Below are positions 32,449 through 41,062 of a stretch of 64,000 bases of DNA, in pieces; position 1 is the stretch's first letter; every line of letters starts with the position of its first letter. The translations under genes and the position numbers were made by a program. Source of the DNA: JACDAN01 sp035265935 (GTDB taxonomy: Bacteria; Actinomycetota; Thermoleophilia; Gaiellales; Gaiellaceae). The stretch covers positions 1 through 64,000 of the forward strand of contig DATFOC010000076.1 of assembly GCA_035265935.1 (NCBI GenBank), written 5' to 3'. The notes under the pieces were generated by a model. That model was not told the origin of the DNA. It searched no databases and was given only the letters and a program-made list of their open reading frames with translations.

Positions 32449-33428
32449 TGGAGTACGTGCGCCTCGGCACGTCCGGCCTCAGGGTCTCGCGGATCTGCCT
32501 GGGGATGATGAGCTACGGCGATCCGACGGTTCGGGCCTGGCAGCTCCCGGAGGAGGATGCGGAGCCGATCGTGCGGCACGCGGTCGAGGCGGGAGTGACG
32601 TTCTTCGACACCGCCGACATGTACTCGCGCGGCCGCAGCGAGGAAATCACCGGACGCCTGCTCGCCAGGTTCTTCCCGAGCAGAGACGACTACGTGCTCG
32701 CGACGAAGGCCTACTTCCCGACGGGGCCCGGCCCGAACGACCGCGGCCTCTCGAGAAAGCACCTGCTCGCCGCCGTCGACGCGTCCCTCAGGCGGATTGG
32801 CACCGACTACGTCGACCTCTACCAGATCCACCGCTGGGACTACGAGACGCCGATCGAGGAGACCATGGCGGCGCTTCACGACATCGTCCGGGCCGGCAAG
32901 GCCCGCTACATCGGCGCGTCCAGCATGTACGCCTGGGAGTTCGCCAAGGCCCAGTACACCGCCCGCACTGCCGGCTGGACGAGCTTCGTGTCCATGCAGA
33001 ACCACTACAACCTCGTCTACCGAGAAGAGGAGCGGGAGATGATTCCGCTCTGCCTCGACGAGGGCGTCGGTGTCCTGCCGTGGAGCCCGCTCGCCCGCGG
33101 CCTGCTCGCGGGGAGCCGGACGCGGGACGGCGCAGAGACCACGGTCAGGTCGGGGAGCGATCCGGTCGCCGAGATGTACGAGGAATCCGACTTCGACGTC
33201 GTGGACGTCGTTCGCGAAGTCGGCGAGGAGCGAGGCCTGCCGCCCGCGCAGATCGCGCTCGCCTGGCTGCTCGGCAAGCCCGCGGTGACCGCGCCGATCG
33301 TCGGAGCGACGAAGCTCGGGCACCTTCAGGATGCGATCGCCGCAACGGGGGTGAGGCTGACCGAGGAGGAGTCGAGGCGGCTCGAGGCGCCGTACCGGCC
33401 CCACGCCATCCTCGGTCACCCCGACTGA
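32448..33428 (+). CDS. Aldo/keto reductase
   Basis: The 326-residue NADPH-dependent reductase carries MEYVRLGTSGLRVSRICLGMMSYG, the catalytic Asp/Tyr in FFDTADMYSRGRSEE, Lys in VLATKAYF, His in YQIHRWDYETPIEE, and the C-terminal cofactor site APIVGATKLGHLQDAI. It resembles the YajO/Tas-type subgroup acting on aldehydes or sugars. The ATG shares one base with the exporter stop (TGATG). It ends 5 bp from the convergent homogentisate dioxygenase gene. Confidence 0.93.
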   Translation: MEYVRLGTSGLRVSRICLGMMSYGDPTVRAWQLPEEDAEPIVRHAVEAGVTFFDTADMYSRGRSEEITGRLLARFFPSRDDYVLATKAYFPTGPGPNDRGLSRKHLLAAVDASLRRIGTDYVDLYQIHRWDYETPIEETMAALHDIVRAGKARYIGASSMYAWEFAKAQYTARTAGWTSFVSMQNHYNLVYREEEREMIPLCLDEGVGVLPWSPLARGLLAGSRTRDGAETTVRSGSDPVAEMYEESDFDVVDVVREVGEERGLPPAQIALAWLLGKPAVTAPIVGATKLGHLQDAIAATGVRLTEEESRRLEAPYRPHAILGHPD

Positions 33429-33433
33429 CGGGT

Positions 33434-34639
33434 CTAGAAGTGTGAGGTCGCGCCCGCCGGGTCGGCGTCATACGACGCCGGCACACCGTCCTCGGTGTAC
33501 CAGGAGTAGGCGTACTGCCCGTCGTCGAGCGCTTTCGCCAGCTTCGTCAGCTTCAGCGGATGGAAGGTGTCGCACATGACTGCGAGCTCGTGCGTCTCCG
33601 CCATCCCGATCGACTTCTCCGCGAGGCCCGGGTGCGGCCCGTGCGGGATCCCCGACGGATGGAGCGTCACCGACCCGACCTCGATCCCCTTCCGCGACGA
33701 GAAGTTGCCGTCGACGTAATAGATCATCTCCTCGCTCTGGAGGTTCGAGTGGTGGTACGGGATCGGGATCGCCATCGGGTCGAAGTCCAGCTTGCGCGGG
33801 CAGAACGAGCAGATGACGAAGTTGGGGCCGGAGAAGGTCTGATGCGACGGTGGCGGCATGTGGATGCGCCCCGTGATCGGCTCGAAGTCGTTGATGTTGA
33901 AGGTCCACGGGTAGAGGTAGCCGTCCCAACCCACGACGTCGAACGGGTGGTAGTCGATCTCGTAGTCCTGGTAGCCGTCTCGGACGCGGATCTTGAGCCG
34001 GAACTCGCCGCGCTCGCGGACGGTCTGGAGCTCGGTCGGCGGGTGGATGTCGCGGTGGTAGAAGGGCGCGTGCTCCATCAGCTGCCCGTACTGGTTCCGG
34101 TACCGCTTGGGGATCTCGATCAGCCCGGGCGTCTCAAAGAGCAGGTACCGCTGCGGGCCTGACGGCTCGAACGTGTAGGTCGTCCCGCGCGGGATGACGA
34201 CGTAGTCACCCTCCTTGTAGGGCAGGTCGCCGAAGGTCGTGTGCAGCGTCCCCGACCCCTCGTGGACGAAGTAGACCTCGTCGCCCTCGCCGTTCCGGAA
34301 GAAGTAGTCCATCGACTCGGACGGCCGCACGAGCGAGATCTCGACGTCGCTGTTCCACATCAGGAGCTTGCGACCGGAGATCTCGTCGCCCTCGGGCTCG
34401 GTCCCGATCGTCTTGAAGTGACGGTGGGCATGCGCGTCGGGCACCCACTCCTCGCGCTTGATCGCCTCGAAGTCGCCGAGCTCCTTGATCCGGCAGGGCG
34501 ACGTGAGGTGGTACAGGATCGACTCGTTCCCCGTGAAACCCTCGAGGCCCATGACCTCCTCGGTCAGGAGGCTTCCGTTGTCGCGGAACTGGATGTGGCG
34601 CTTGCGGGGGACGTCGCCGCGGACCTGGTACGTGGGCAT
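33434..34639 (-). CDS. hmgA: Homogentisate 1,2-dioxygenase
   Basis: HmgA opens the homogentisate ring to maleylacetoacetate in tyrosine/phenylalanine breakdown. The 401 residues match the family well: the N-terminal YQVRGDVPRKRHIQF, VYFVHEGSGTLHTTFGDLPY, DYEIDYHPFDVVGWDGYLYPW, the iron-site region (IPIPYHHSNLQSEEM and SGIPHGPHPG) and VMCDTFHPLKLT. It is a little shorter than the human enzyme, as expected for the bacterial form. A TAACCT box lies 7 nt before the ATG. FAH-family and 4-hydroxyphenylpyruvate dioxygenase genes lie upstream in the same direction. Confidence 0.95.
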   Translation of the reverse strand: MPTYQVRGDVPRKRHIQFRDNGSLLTEEVMGLEGFTGNESILYHLTSPCRIKELGDFEAIKREEWVPDAHAHRHFKTIGTEPEGDEISGRKLLMWNSDVEISLVRPSESMDYFFRNGEGDEVYFVHEGSGTLHTTFGDLPYKEGDYVVIPRGTTYTFEPSGPQRYLLFETPGLIEIPKRYRNQYGQLMEHAPFYHRDIHPPTELQTVRERGEFRLKIRVRDGYQDYEIDYHPFDVVGWDGYLYPWTFNINDFEPITGRIHMPPPSHQTFSGPNFVICSFCPRKLDFDPMAIPIPYHHSNLQSEEMIYYVDGNFSSRKGIEVGSVTLHPSGIPHGPHPGLAEKSIGMAETHELAVMCDTFHPLKLTKLAKALDDGQYAYSWYTEDGVPASYDADPAGATSHF

Positions 34640-34646
34640 GGCGCGA

Positions 34647-34652
34647 AGGTTA
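34647..34652 (-). promoter_or_regulatory. Putative -10 box of hmgA
   Basis: TAACCT on the minus strand ends 7 nt before the hmgA ATG, in the 50-bp gap after the FAH-family gene. It would give a leaderless hmgA message in addition to read-through. Confidence 0.35.
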
Positions 34653-34689
34653 GCGCGGTGCGTTCGTAGACTCGCCCGATGGTGCCGGG

Positions 34690-35511
34690 CTAGGAGCGAT
34701 CGCCGACGACGTTTCTCAGCACCCCGATCCGCTCGACCTCGAGCTCGACCTCATCGCCCGGCTGGAGCCAGCGCCCGTCACAGTGCTCCAAGATGCAGCC
34801 GGTCCCGACGGTGCCGGAACCGAGGACGTCGCCGGGCCAGAGCTCGGTGTTCCGGCCCGCCTGCTCGACGATGCGATTCCACGGGTGGTAGAGGTCGGCC
34901 AGATTCCCGCGCGAGCGCTCTTCGCCGTTCACGCGGGCGACCATGACGGCCGACGAGCCGTCGAACTCATCCGGCGTGACGACGACCGGGCCGAGGCTCG
35001 TCGCGAAGTCCTTGCCCTTGGCAGGCCCGAGGCCGACCTTCATCTCTTCGCGCTGGACGTCACGCGCGGACCAGTCGTTCATGATTGTGAAGCCGCCGAT
35101 CTGCCCGTCAGCGCCGATCACCGCCGCGACTTCGAGCTCGTAGTCGAGCTCGTTCGTATCGCCGGGATACGGGATCTCGGCCTCCGGCCCATAGATCACG
35201 CTGGGGTTCGAGAAGTAGAAGACCGGAATGCGGTACCACTCCTCCGGCACCTCCAGGTCACGCTTCGCGCGCGCCGCCTTGACGTGCTGCTCGAAGGCGT
35301 AGAAGTCGCGGACGGACGGCGGGTGCAGCACCGGCGGCCGGAGCTCGACCTCGGCGAGCGGGTACTCGGCGTGCTCGCGCGCCTTTCCGCCGCCCGTGAA
35401 GAACGACTGGAGCGTCTGCGCGGCGAGCTGGATCACGCGGTCGCCCTCGATCCGGCCCGGCCACCCGCGCTGGAGCTCGGCCCCTTTGGGGCTGAACATG
35501 CACAACTTCAC
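34690..35511 (-). CDS. Fumarylacetoacetate hydrolase family protein
   Basis: The 273-residue protein has the FAH fold: an N-terminal KLCMFSPKGAELQRGWPGRI domain and the catalytic barrel with LDYELEVAAVIG (two Glu metal ligands), MNDWSARDVQREEMKVGLGPAKGKDFATS and GDVLGSGTVGTGCILEH. Next to homogentisate dioxygenase it most likely hydrolyses fumarylacetoacetate or maleylpyruvate-type products, the last step of the pathway. No maleylacetoacetate isomerase is in the window. Its ATG overlaps the stop of the cation transporter gene by 4 bp. Confidence 0.92.
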   Translation of the reverse strand: MKLCMFSPKGAELQRGWPGRIEGDRVIQLAAQTLQSFFTGGGKAREHAEYPLAEVELRPPVLHPPSVRDFYAFEQHVKAARAKRDLEVPEEWYRIPVFYFSNPSVIYGPEAEIPYPGDTNELDYELEVAAVIGADGQIGGFTIMNDWSARDVQREEMKVGLGPAKGKDFATSLGPVVVTPDEFDGSSAVMVARVNGEERSRGNLADLYHPWNRIVEQAGRNTELWPGDVLGSGTVGTGCILEHCDGRWLQPGDEVELEVERIGVLRNVVGDRS

Positions 35512-36848
35512 GGCTCGGTGTGCACCACGACGTCGGCGACTTCGGGCAGCTCGGCGCGGATCCGTTCTTCGATCTCGCTCGCGCGCTCGTGAGCCTCGGC
35601 CAGCGAATTGGCGGCAATCTGCACGGTGACGAAGAGCAGGACGCCGTCCTGCGTCTCGATGAAGCGCACCTCGCGCGGCGGCTTGCCCGTCCGCTCGCGC
35701 ACGATCCCGGCGACGGCGCGCTCGTCCGCCACGGCCAGGCGTTCGCCGGGGCCGGCCTCTCGAAGCGGCTCGAGGTGCGTCTGCACCGAAACGACCGCTG
35801 GAACCGCCTGCCCGATCGCACGCTCGACCTGCGACGCGACCTCATGCGCCTCGGCCAGCGGCAGCTCGCCGGGCAGCTTGAGGTGGAGCCCGACCTCGAC
35901 ACCGCCGTTCACGGTCACAACCCGAAGGTTGTGCACCTCCCTGACTCTGGGGACAGCGAGCGCGGCGGCCAGGACGCGCTCGCGGAGCGCCTCCTCCGTG
36001 CGCGGCTCCACGTGGACGACGACATCGCTCTCGGGAAGCGCATCCTGAACCGCGCGCTCGACGCGGTCAGCGGCGGCATGCCCCTGCCCCACCGCGGCGC
36101 CGGGAGGGACGCCGATGACGACGTCAGCGAAGTGGCGACCGGCCGAGCTGCGCAACCTGAGCCTCCGCAGCTCGACCGGCGGGTCGACGCCGGCGATCGC
36201 CTCGCGCGCGGCCTCGTGCGCCTCGTCCGGCGTCGTGTCCATGAGCACGTCGATGTTCGAGCGGATGAGCCTTGCGGCGGCCATCAGTACGAGCACGGCG
36301 ACGAAGAGCGCTGCAAGCGAGTCTGCCTTGCCGTATCCGCCCGCGACGAGGGCGAGGCCGATCAACACGGCGACGGAGCCGGCGAGGTCGCCGCCGAAAT
36401 GAAGCGCGTTCGCCTCGAGCGCCGCGCTCCCGTAGCGGCGCGAGCCTCGCCAGGACACCAGGGTCCGGCTTGTGTCGACGGCGATGACTACCCCGATCAC
36501 CAGGAACGTGTACCAGGCCGCGTCGACATCTCGCTCGGCCGAACCGGCCAGGTGCTCGATCGCCCTGTAGGAGATGAAGAGGCTGGCGAGGACGAGGATC
36601 GTCGCCTCGGCGAGCGCAGCAAGGTGCTCCGCCTTGCCGTGGCCGTATGCGTGGCCGGGGTCGGCCGGCCGCCCGGCAACGCCGAGCGCGAAGAACGTCA
36701 GCAGCGCCGCGACGAGATCCGTTCCCGAGTGGATCGACTCCGAGATGAGCCCCAGACTGCCGCTCGCAAAGCCTGCGCCGAGCTTCAGCCCGATCAGCAC
36801 GAGCGCCGCGACGACGGAGACGAGCGCGGTTCGGCGCTGCGGCGTCAC
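35508..36848 (-). CDS. Cation diffusion facilitator with three C-terminal dimerisation repeats
   Basis: The first 205 residues are a normal CDF transporter: six helices with metal sites HSGTD (His40, Asp44) and HFGGD (His150, Asp154), and the GHGKAEHL loop. Instead of one C-terminal ZT-dimer domain, three similar segments follow (about 210-285, 285-370 and 375-446), each with a helix rich in AHE-x-ASQVE or AADRVERAV and an end VVVHVEP, VQTHLEP or VVVHTEP. At 446 residues it is about 150 longer than usual. It probably exports Zn, Mn or Fe. The GTG start overlaps the upstream gene by 4 bp (GTGA). Confidence 0.88.
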   Translation of the reverse strand: MTPQRRTALVSVVAALVLIGLKLGAGFASGSLGLISESIHSGTDLVAALLTFFALGVAGRPADPGHAYGHGKAEHLAALAEATILVLASLFISYRAIEHLAGSAERDVDAAWYTFLVIGVVIAVDTSRTLVSWRGSRRYGSAALEANALHFGGDLAGSVAVLIGLALVAGGYGKADSLAALFVAVLVLMAAARLIRSNIDVLMDTTPDEAHEAAREAIAGVDPPVELRRLRLRSSAGRHFADVVIGVPPGAAVGQGHAAADRVERAVQDALPESDVVVHVEPRTEEALRERVLAAALAVPRVREVHNLRVVTVNGGVEVGLHLKLPGELPLAEAHEVASQVERAIGQAVPAVVSVQTHLEPLREAGPGERLAVADERAVAGIVRERTGKPPREVRFIETQDGVLLFVTVQIAANSLAEAHERASEIEERIRAELPEVADVVVHTEP

Positions 36849-38254
36849 TGCAGGCTCCGGAGCGCCGAGCGGGCGGCGTTCAACCCGCACATGCCGTGGA
36901 CGCCTCCGCCCGGCGGCGTCGACGACGAGCACAGGTAGAGCCCGTCGGCGGGCGTGGAGTACGGATCCAGGCGTACTGCAGGCCGCGTGTAGAGCTGGCG
37001 CAGGTCCTGGACGCCGCCGTTGATGTCCCCTCCGACGTAGTTCGGGTTGCGCGCCTCGACGTCGGCCGGGCTCATGGCGTGCCGCGCGAGGATCAGATCG
37101 CGGAATCCAGGGGCAAAGCGCTCGATCTGCGCCTCCATCCGTTCGGTCATGTCCACGGTCGACCCGTTCGGGACATGGCAGTAGGCCCAGAGGGTGTGCT
37201 TTCCGGCCGGGGCCCTCGTCTCGTCGAAGAGGCTCTGCTGCGCGACGATCATGTATGGCCGCTCCGACGCCTGACCGCGCCAGACGGCGTCCTCGGACTC
37301 GACGATCTCGGCCGCCGTGCCGCCGATGTGCACGGTTCCCGCTCGCGCGCACTCCTCCGCCGTCCACGGCGCGGGGCCGTCGAGCGCCCAGTCGAGCTTG
37401 AACACACCGGGGCCATAGCGGTACCGGCGCAACGCCCGTAGGTAGCGATCCGGCAGCCAGTGGCCCGCGACGCCGATCACACCCTGCGGCGTCAGGTCGA
37501 GCAGGGTCACTACGGACGGTGGGAGCTCGTCTACCGAGGCGACCGGCCGTCCGGTCTCGACCTCGCCGTCCAGCGACCGGAGGTAGGAGACGAGTGCGTC
37601 GGCGATAGCCTGCGATCCCCCGCGGGCCATGGGCCAGCCGTACGCGTGCCCGAGCAGGGCGAGGACGAGCCCGAAAGACGCAGTCGGGCTGCGGCGGAGT
37701 GACTGGATCGAATGCGCAGCGAGCCCCACGAAGAGCGCCTGTCCCCGCTCGCTCTCGAAGCGGCCGGCCAGCCCTGCGGCGGAGCGGAATGCATTGAGGC
37801 CGAACCGGGCTGCGCCGATCGGGTGGCGCGGAAACGGGCGAGGGCCGAGGAGAAACGGCACGAGCCGATCCTGCTCCCGGACCAGCGGCTCGATCAGCTT
37901 CCGGTAGGCCGGCCCGTCCGTTCCGAGCCGAACGGCCGTCGCCGCCACGGATCGTTCGAGCAGGACGGCCGATCCGTCGTCCAAGGGGTGCGCGAGGAGC
38001 AGATCGGGGTGGACGAGCTCCAGTCCGTGCTCCGCAAGCGGCAGCTCCGAGAAGAATGGCGACGCGGCCACAAGCGGATGGATCGCCGAACAGACGTCGT
38101 GAAGGAACCCGGGCTCGGTCAGCTCTGCCGAGCGAGTCCCTCCTCCGACGGTCTCCGCCCGCTCGACGACCTGCACCGAGCGGCCTGCGCGCGCCATCGT
38201 GATCGCCGCGGCCAGGCCATTGGGGCCCGACCCGACGACAACGGCGTCAGGCAT
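36845..38254 (-). CDS. FAD-dependent oxidoreductase, phytoene-dehydrogenase-like
   Basis: The 469-residue protein starts with the dinucleotide motif VVVGSGPNGLAAAITMARAG and VVERAETVGGGTRSAELTEPGF. The C-terminus has the FAD-closing motif YLCSSSTPPGGGVHGMCGLNAA. Both ends are typical of the NAD(P)/FAD oxidoreductase group related to phytoene desaturases and human PYROXD2, whose substrates are mostly unknown. No carotenoid genes are nearby. It overlaps DUF2071 by 8 bp and the transporter by 4 bp in the tyrosine cluster. Confidence 0.88.
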   Translation of the reverse strand: MPDAVVVGSGPNGLAAAITMARAGRSVQVVERAETVGGGTRSAELTEPGFLHDVCSAIHPLVAASPFFSELPLAEHGLELVHPDLLLAHPLDDGSAVLLERSVAATAVRLGTDGPAYRKLIEPLVREQDRLVPFLLGPRPFPRHPIGAARFGLNAFRSAAGLAGRFESERGQALFVGLAAHSIQSLRRSPTASFGLVLALLGHAYGWPMARGGSQAIADALVSYLRSLDGEVETGRPVASVDELPPSVVTLLDLTPQGVIGVAGHWLPDRYLRALRRYRYGPGVFKLDWALDGPAPWTAEECARAGTVHIGGTAAEIVESEDAVWRGQASERPYMIVAQQSLFDETRAPAGKHTLWAYCHVPNGSTVDMTERMEAQIERFAPGFRDLILARHAMSPADVEARNPNYVGGDINGGVQDLRQLYTRPAVRLDPYSTPADGLYLCSSSTPPGGGVHGMCGLNAARSALRSLQ

Positions 38255-39044
38255 CGTCGAGAGGCCAGATGACGACGTCCTGGCGTGCCGAGAAGTGCAG
38301 CAGCGGAACCTCGTCGAGGAGCTCGATCCCGGGCGGCGGCATGGTGTTCTCCTCGATCTCGGCTTCGGCGGGCTGGAGTGGCCACGGCTCGTGGTGGATC
38401 TCGGCCCGCTTCAACCGCCCTGCGTCCTCCGCGTACAGGCAGTAGCGCTCGGTCAGGAAGTGGGCCAGCGAGCTCGGATCGGCGTCGATGACGTCGCCGA
38501 TCGGCCGGTACCCGACGCGAAGGGCCCCACGTTCACCGCCGCCACGCATGCTCTCGTACCTGAGCCGGCCGTCTCGCCAGTCGGCCCGCATGTCGGCGCG
38601 GAAGTACGGGAGCTTGTAGGCGCGCCGCGCCGCCTCGACGGCGAGGTCGCTCTCAGCATCGAGGCTGAAGAACCAGATCCCGGGCTTTCCGCCGGCCGTG
38701 ACGTAGGTACGAGTGTTGACCTCGAGAAAGGACGAGATCAGCGGCAGCGGCGGCAGCCCGCGCGCCCTGAGCCCGGTGACGCGAAACGGCGTCACCCCGA
38801 TCCACGCCGCGTCCTCGAAGAGATCGAGCTCGAGCCCATCGGGGAGGTGCGGCCGGAGCGCGTCCGCTGGCGCTCGCCAGTGCGCGAAGAGCAGGTCGTC
38901 CCAGGTCTGGCCCATCACCCACGACGTCTCGGGCAGCCGCCAGGGCCGGTGATCGGTCGCCTCCAGCGAGGCCGATTGCCGGGCCGGTGCCTGTAGGGCG
39001 TCAAGGAGGCTCCGGGAGAGTGCGCCGCCCATCGTCCATGGCAC
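38247..39044 (-). CDS. DUF2071 (YqjF-like) protein
   Basis: The 265-residue soluble protein has the DUF2071 pattern: WDDLLFAHWRAPADALRPHL, GLELDLFEDAAWIGVTPFRV, SSFLEVNTRTYVTAGGKPGIWFFSLDAE, and an ERYCLYAEDAGRLKRAEIHHEPW block. The family resembles acetoacetate decarboxylase-like folds; the function is unknown. The GTG at 39044 is followed four codons later by ATG 39032, and because a TAGGGT box (39043-39048) sits across the GTG, the ATG may be the true start. Confidence 0.85.
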   Translation of the reverse strand: MPWTMGGALSRSLLDALQAPARQSASLEATDHRPWRLPETSWVMGQTWDDLLFAHWRAPADALRPHLPDGLELDLFEDAAWIGVTPFRVTGLRARGLPPLPLISSFLEVNTRTYVTAGGKPGIWFFSLDAESDLAVEAARRAYKLPYFRADMRADWRDGRLRYESMRGGGERGALRVGYRPIGDVIDADPSSLAHFLTERYCLYAEDAGRLKRAEIHHEPWPLQPAEAEIEENTMPPPGIELLDEVPLLHFSARQDVVIWPLDDA

Positions 39045-39113
39045 CCTACGGAACCGGACGATGCGTCAGACGCTGCGCGGCATCATTGATCGGGCGCTGA
39101 CCGAGCCTTTGCC

Positions 39114-40208
39114 CTAGAGGTTGCCGCGGAGCGCCTGCTCGCGCTCGATGCTCTCAAAGAGCGCCTTGAAGTTGCCCTCGCCGAAGGTCGTCGCGCCGTG
39201 GCGCTCGATGACTTCGAAGAACACCGTTGGCCGGTCCTGGGCAGTCTTCGTGAAGATCTGGAGCAGGTAGCCGTCCTCGTCGCGGTCAGCCAGGATGCGC
39301 AGCCGCTTCAGGTCGTCGTAGTCCTCCGAGATCTCGCCCACGCGGCCCTCGACCTCGTCGTAGTACGCCTCGGGCGTGTCCAGGAAGATCACGCCGCGCT
39401 CCTTCAACGCCTCGACCGTCCTGACGACGTCGTCGCTCTGCATCGCGATGTGCTGGACGCCGGGACCGCCGTTGAACTCGAGGTACTCCTCGATCTGGCT
39501 CTTCCGCTTCCCCTCGGCCGGCTCGTTGATCGGGAACTTGATCTTCCCGCTTCCGTCCGACATGACTTTCGACATCAGCGCCGAGTACTCGGTCTGGATC
39601 TGGTCGTCGCCGAAGTGGACGATGTTCGTCATCCCGAAGACGCGCTCGTAGAACTCGACCCAGTGATTCATCCGGCCGAGCTCGACGTTGCCGACGACGT
39701 GGTCGAGGGCGATCAGCCCGACCCCGTCGGGCGGCTGTCCGTTCTCGATCGTGGACCGGTATCCGGGCAGGTATGGCCCCGCATAGTCCCCACGGTTCAC
39801 GAACGTGTGGATGACCTCACCGTAGGTGCCGATCGCCGACAGCTCGACACGGCCGAACTCGTCTTCGACCCAGCGCGGCTCCGCAATTCCGCGCGCGCCC
39901 CGCTGGACGGCCTGGCGGTACGCCTCCTCCGCGCTCGGGACCTGCAGGCCAATCGACTTGGCGCTGTCCCCGTGCCGGCAGGCGAACTCGGTGACCTCGT
40001 TCTGGGCGCGGAGGCCGCTCGTGAGGACGAAGCGGATGTCGCCCTGCTCGAGCACGTAGGACGCACGGTCGCGGACGCCCGTCTCGGGGCCTGCGTACGC
40101 GCTACGGGTGAACCCGAACGCCTGCTCGTAGTAGTAGGCCGCCTGCTTGGCGTTACCGACCCAGAGCTCGACGTGGTCCCAGCCCTGCAGCGGCATGAAG
40201 TCCGTCAT
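39114..40208 (-). CDS. hppD: 4-Hydroxyphenylpyruvate dioxygenase
   Basis: HppD turns 4-hydroxyphenylpyruvate into homogentisate, the substrate of HmgA. The 364 residues contain two VOC modules: WDHVELWVGNAKQAAYYYEQ at the start and, in the second, the iron ligands His in IALDHVVGNVE, His in GPGVQHIAMQSDD and Glu in FFEVIERHG. The C-terminal GEGNFKALFESIEREQ is characteristic. The ATG overlaps the preceding gene's stop by 4 bp (ATGA). An in-frame extension further upstream is an artefact of overlap with that gene. Confidence 0.96.
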   Translation of the reverse strand: MTDFMPLQGWDHVELWVGNAKQAAYYYEQAFGFTRSAYAGPETGVRDRASYVLEQGDIRFVLTSGLRAQNEVTEFACRHGDSAKSIGLQVPSAEEAYRQAVQRGARGIAEPRWVEDEFGRVELSAIGTYGEVIHTFVNRGDYAGPYLPGYRSTIENGQPPDGVGLIALDHVVGNVELGRMNHWVEFYERVFGMTNIVHFGDDQIQTEYSALMSKVMSDGSGKIKFPINEPAEGKRKSQIEEYLEFNGGPGVQHIAMQSDDVVRTVEALKERGVIFLDTPEAYYDEVEGRVGEISEDYDDLKRLRILADRDEDGYLLQIFTKTAQDRPTVFFEVIERHGATTFGEGNFKALFESIEREQALRGNL

Positions 40209-41062
40209 GTGTCGGATCTTAGTCCGAGTTCGCGCAAAGCCCAGGGGATCGCCACGCGAGCCTGCGCGAGCTGAAACGCTCGAACGCCTGGAGCCGTGGG
40301 CGGCGGCGGGAGTCCTGCGCGCGACGCGAAGAATCCGGCGAGCACGGCGGCCAGCCCACCTGCGCCCGGAAGGAGCTCGTGTGGCGGCGGCCCGCCCTCC
40401 AGATGCAGCGATGCAGCCCAGCCGGCGAGGTCGAGGTCGGGGTTTCCGAGATGCACGAAGTTCCAGTCGACGAGCACTGCTCCGCGGTCGGCGAGGCAGA
40501 GGTTGTCGCTCCGGACGTCCAGATGCAGCAGCGCATCTCCTTCGATCGGAGCACGCTCGGCGGCACCCCGGAGCGTCGGCAGGCATTCATCGAGCCACCC
40601 GGCAGACCAGGCGCCGAGCGAGAGGAACGGCGCCGGGTCCCGTTCGATCTCGGCCCAGCCGCCCACGAACTTCTCCCGGTCCTCCCTGATTGGCGGGACC
40701 CAGGACGGAGCCGGCGTCGACCAGACAGCGCTGAGTGTCGCCCGAACTTCATCGATCGCGCAGGCGTCCCACGGAGGAGGCCAGCGCGCCGCGCTCAGGT
40801 CCTCGATCACGAGCAGGGGTGGATTACCGGCGTCGCAGCCCAGAAGCGTCGGCATGAACGAGCCCTGCACGGCTTCGTAGAAGCGGATCTCTTGGCGCAG
40901 GAACTCGCTCGTCACGTCCTCCGCCCCCGCCTTGACGAACGCGGTCGAACCGTCGTCGAGCTCGGCAATCGCATGGAACGCCTGTGCGTATCCGCGAGTC
41001 TGGATCCCCCTCAGCGAGCGAACCGGGCGGTGGACCGCTGCGGCGACGCGCTTCTCGATCAC
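40205..41062 (-). CDS. Aminoglycoside phosphotransferase-like kinase
   Basis: The 285-residue protein has the APH/choline-kinase fold: a nucleotide loop with AFVKAG and DVTSEFLRQEIRFYEAVQ, Brenner's motif LLHLDVRSDNLCLADRGA (catalytic Asp and Asn) and the metal Asp in VLVDWNFVHLGNPDLDLAGW. Family members phosphorylate antibiotics, choline, homoserine, sugars or proteins. It is coupled by 4-bp overlaps to a DMT exporter upstream and hppD downstream. The GTG start is fixed by the GTGA overlap. Confidence 0.85.
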   Translation of the reverse strand: MIEKRVAAAVHRPVRSLRGIQTRGYAQAFHAIAELDDGSTAFVKAGAEDVTSEFLRQEIRFYEAVQGSFMPTLLGCDAGNPPLLVIEDLSAARWPPPWDACAIDEVRATLSAVWSTPAPSWVPPIREDREKFVGGWAEIERDPAPFLSLGAWSAGWLDECLPTLRGAAERAPIEGDALLHLDVRSDNLCLADRGAVLVDWNFVHLGNPDLDLAGWAASLHLEGGPPPHELLPGAGGLAAVLAGFFASRAGLPPPPTAPGVRAFQLAQARVAIPWALRELGLRSDT

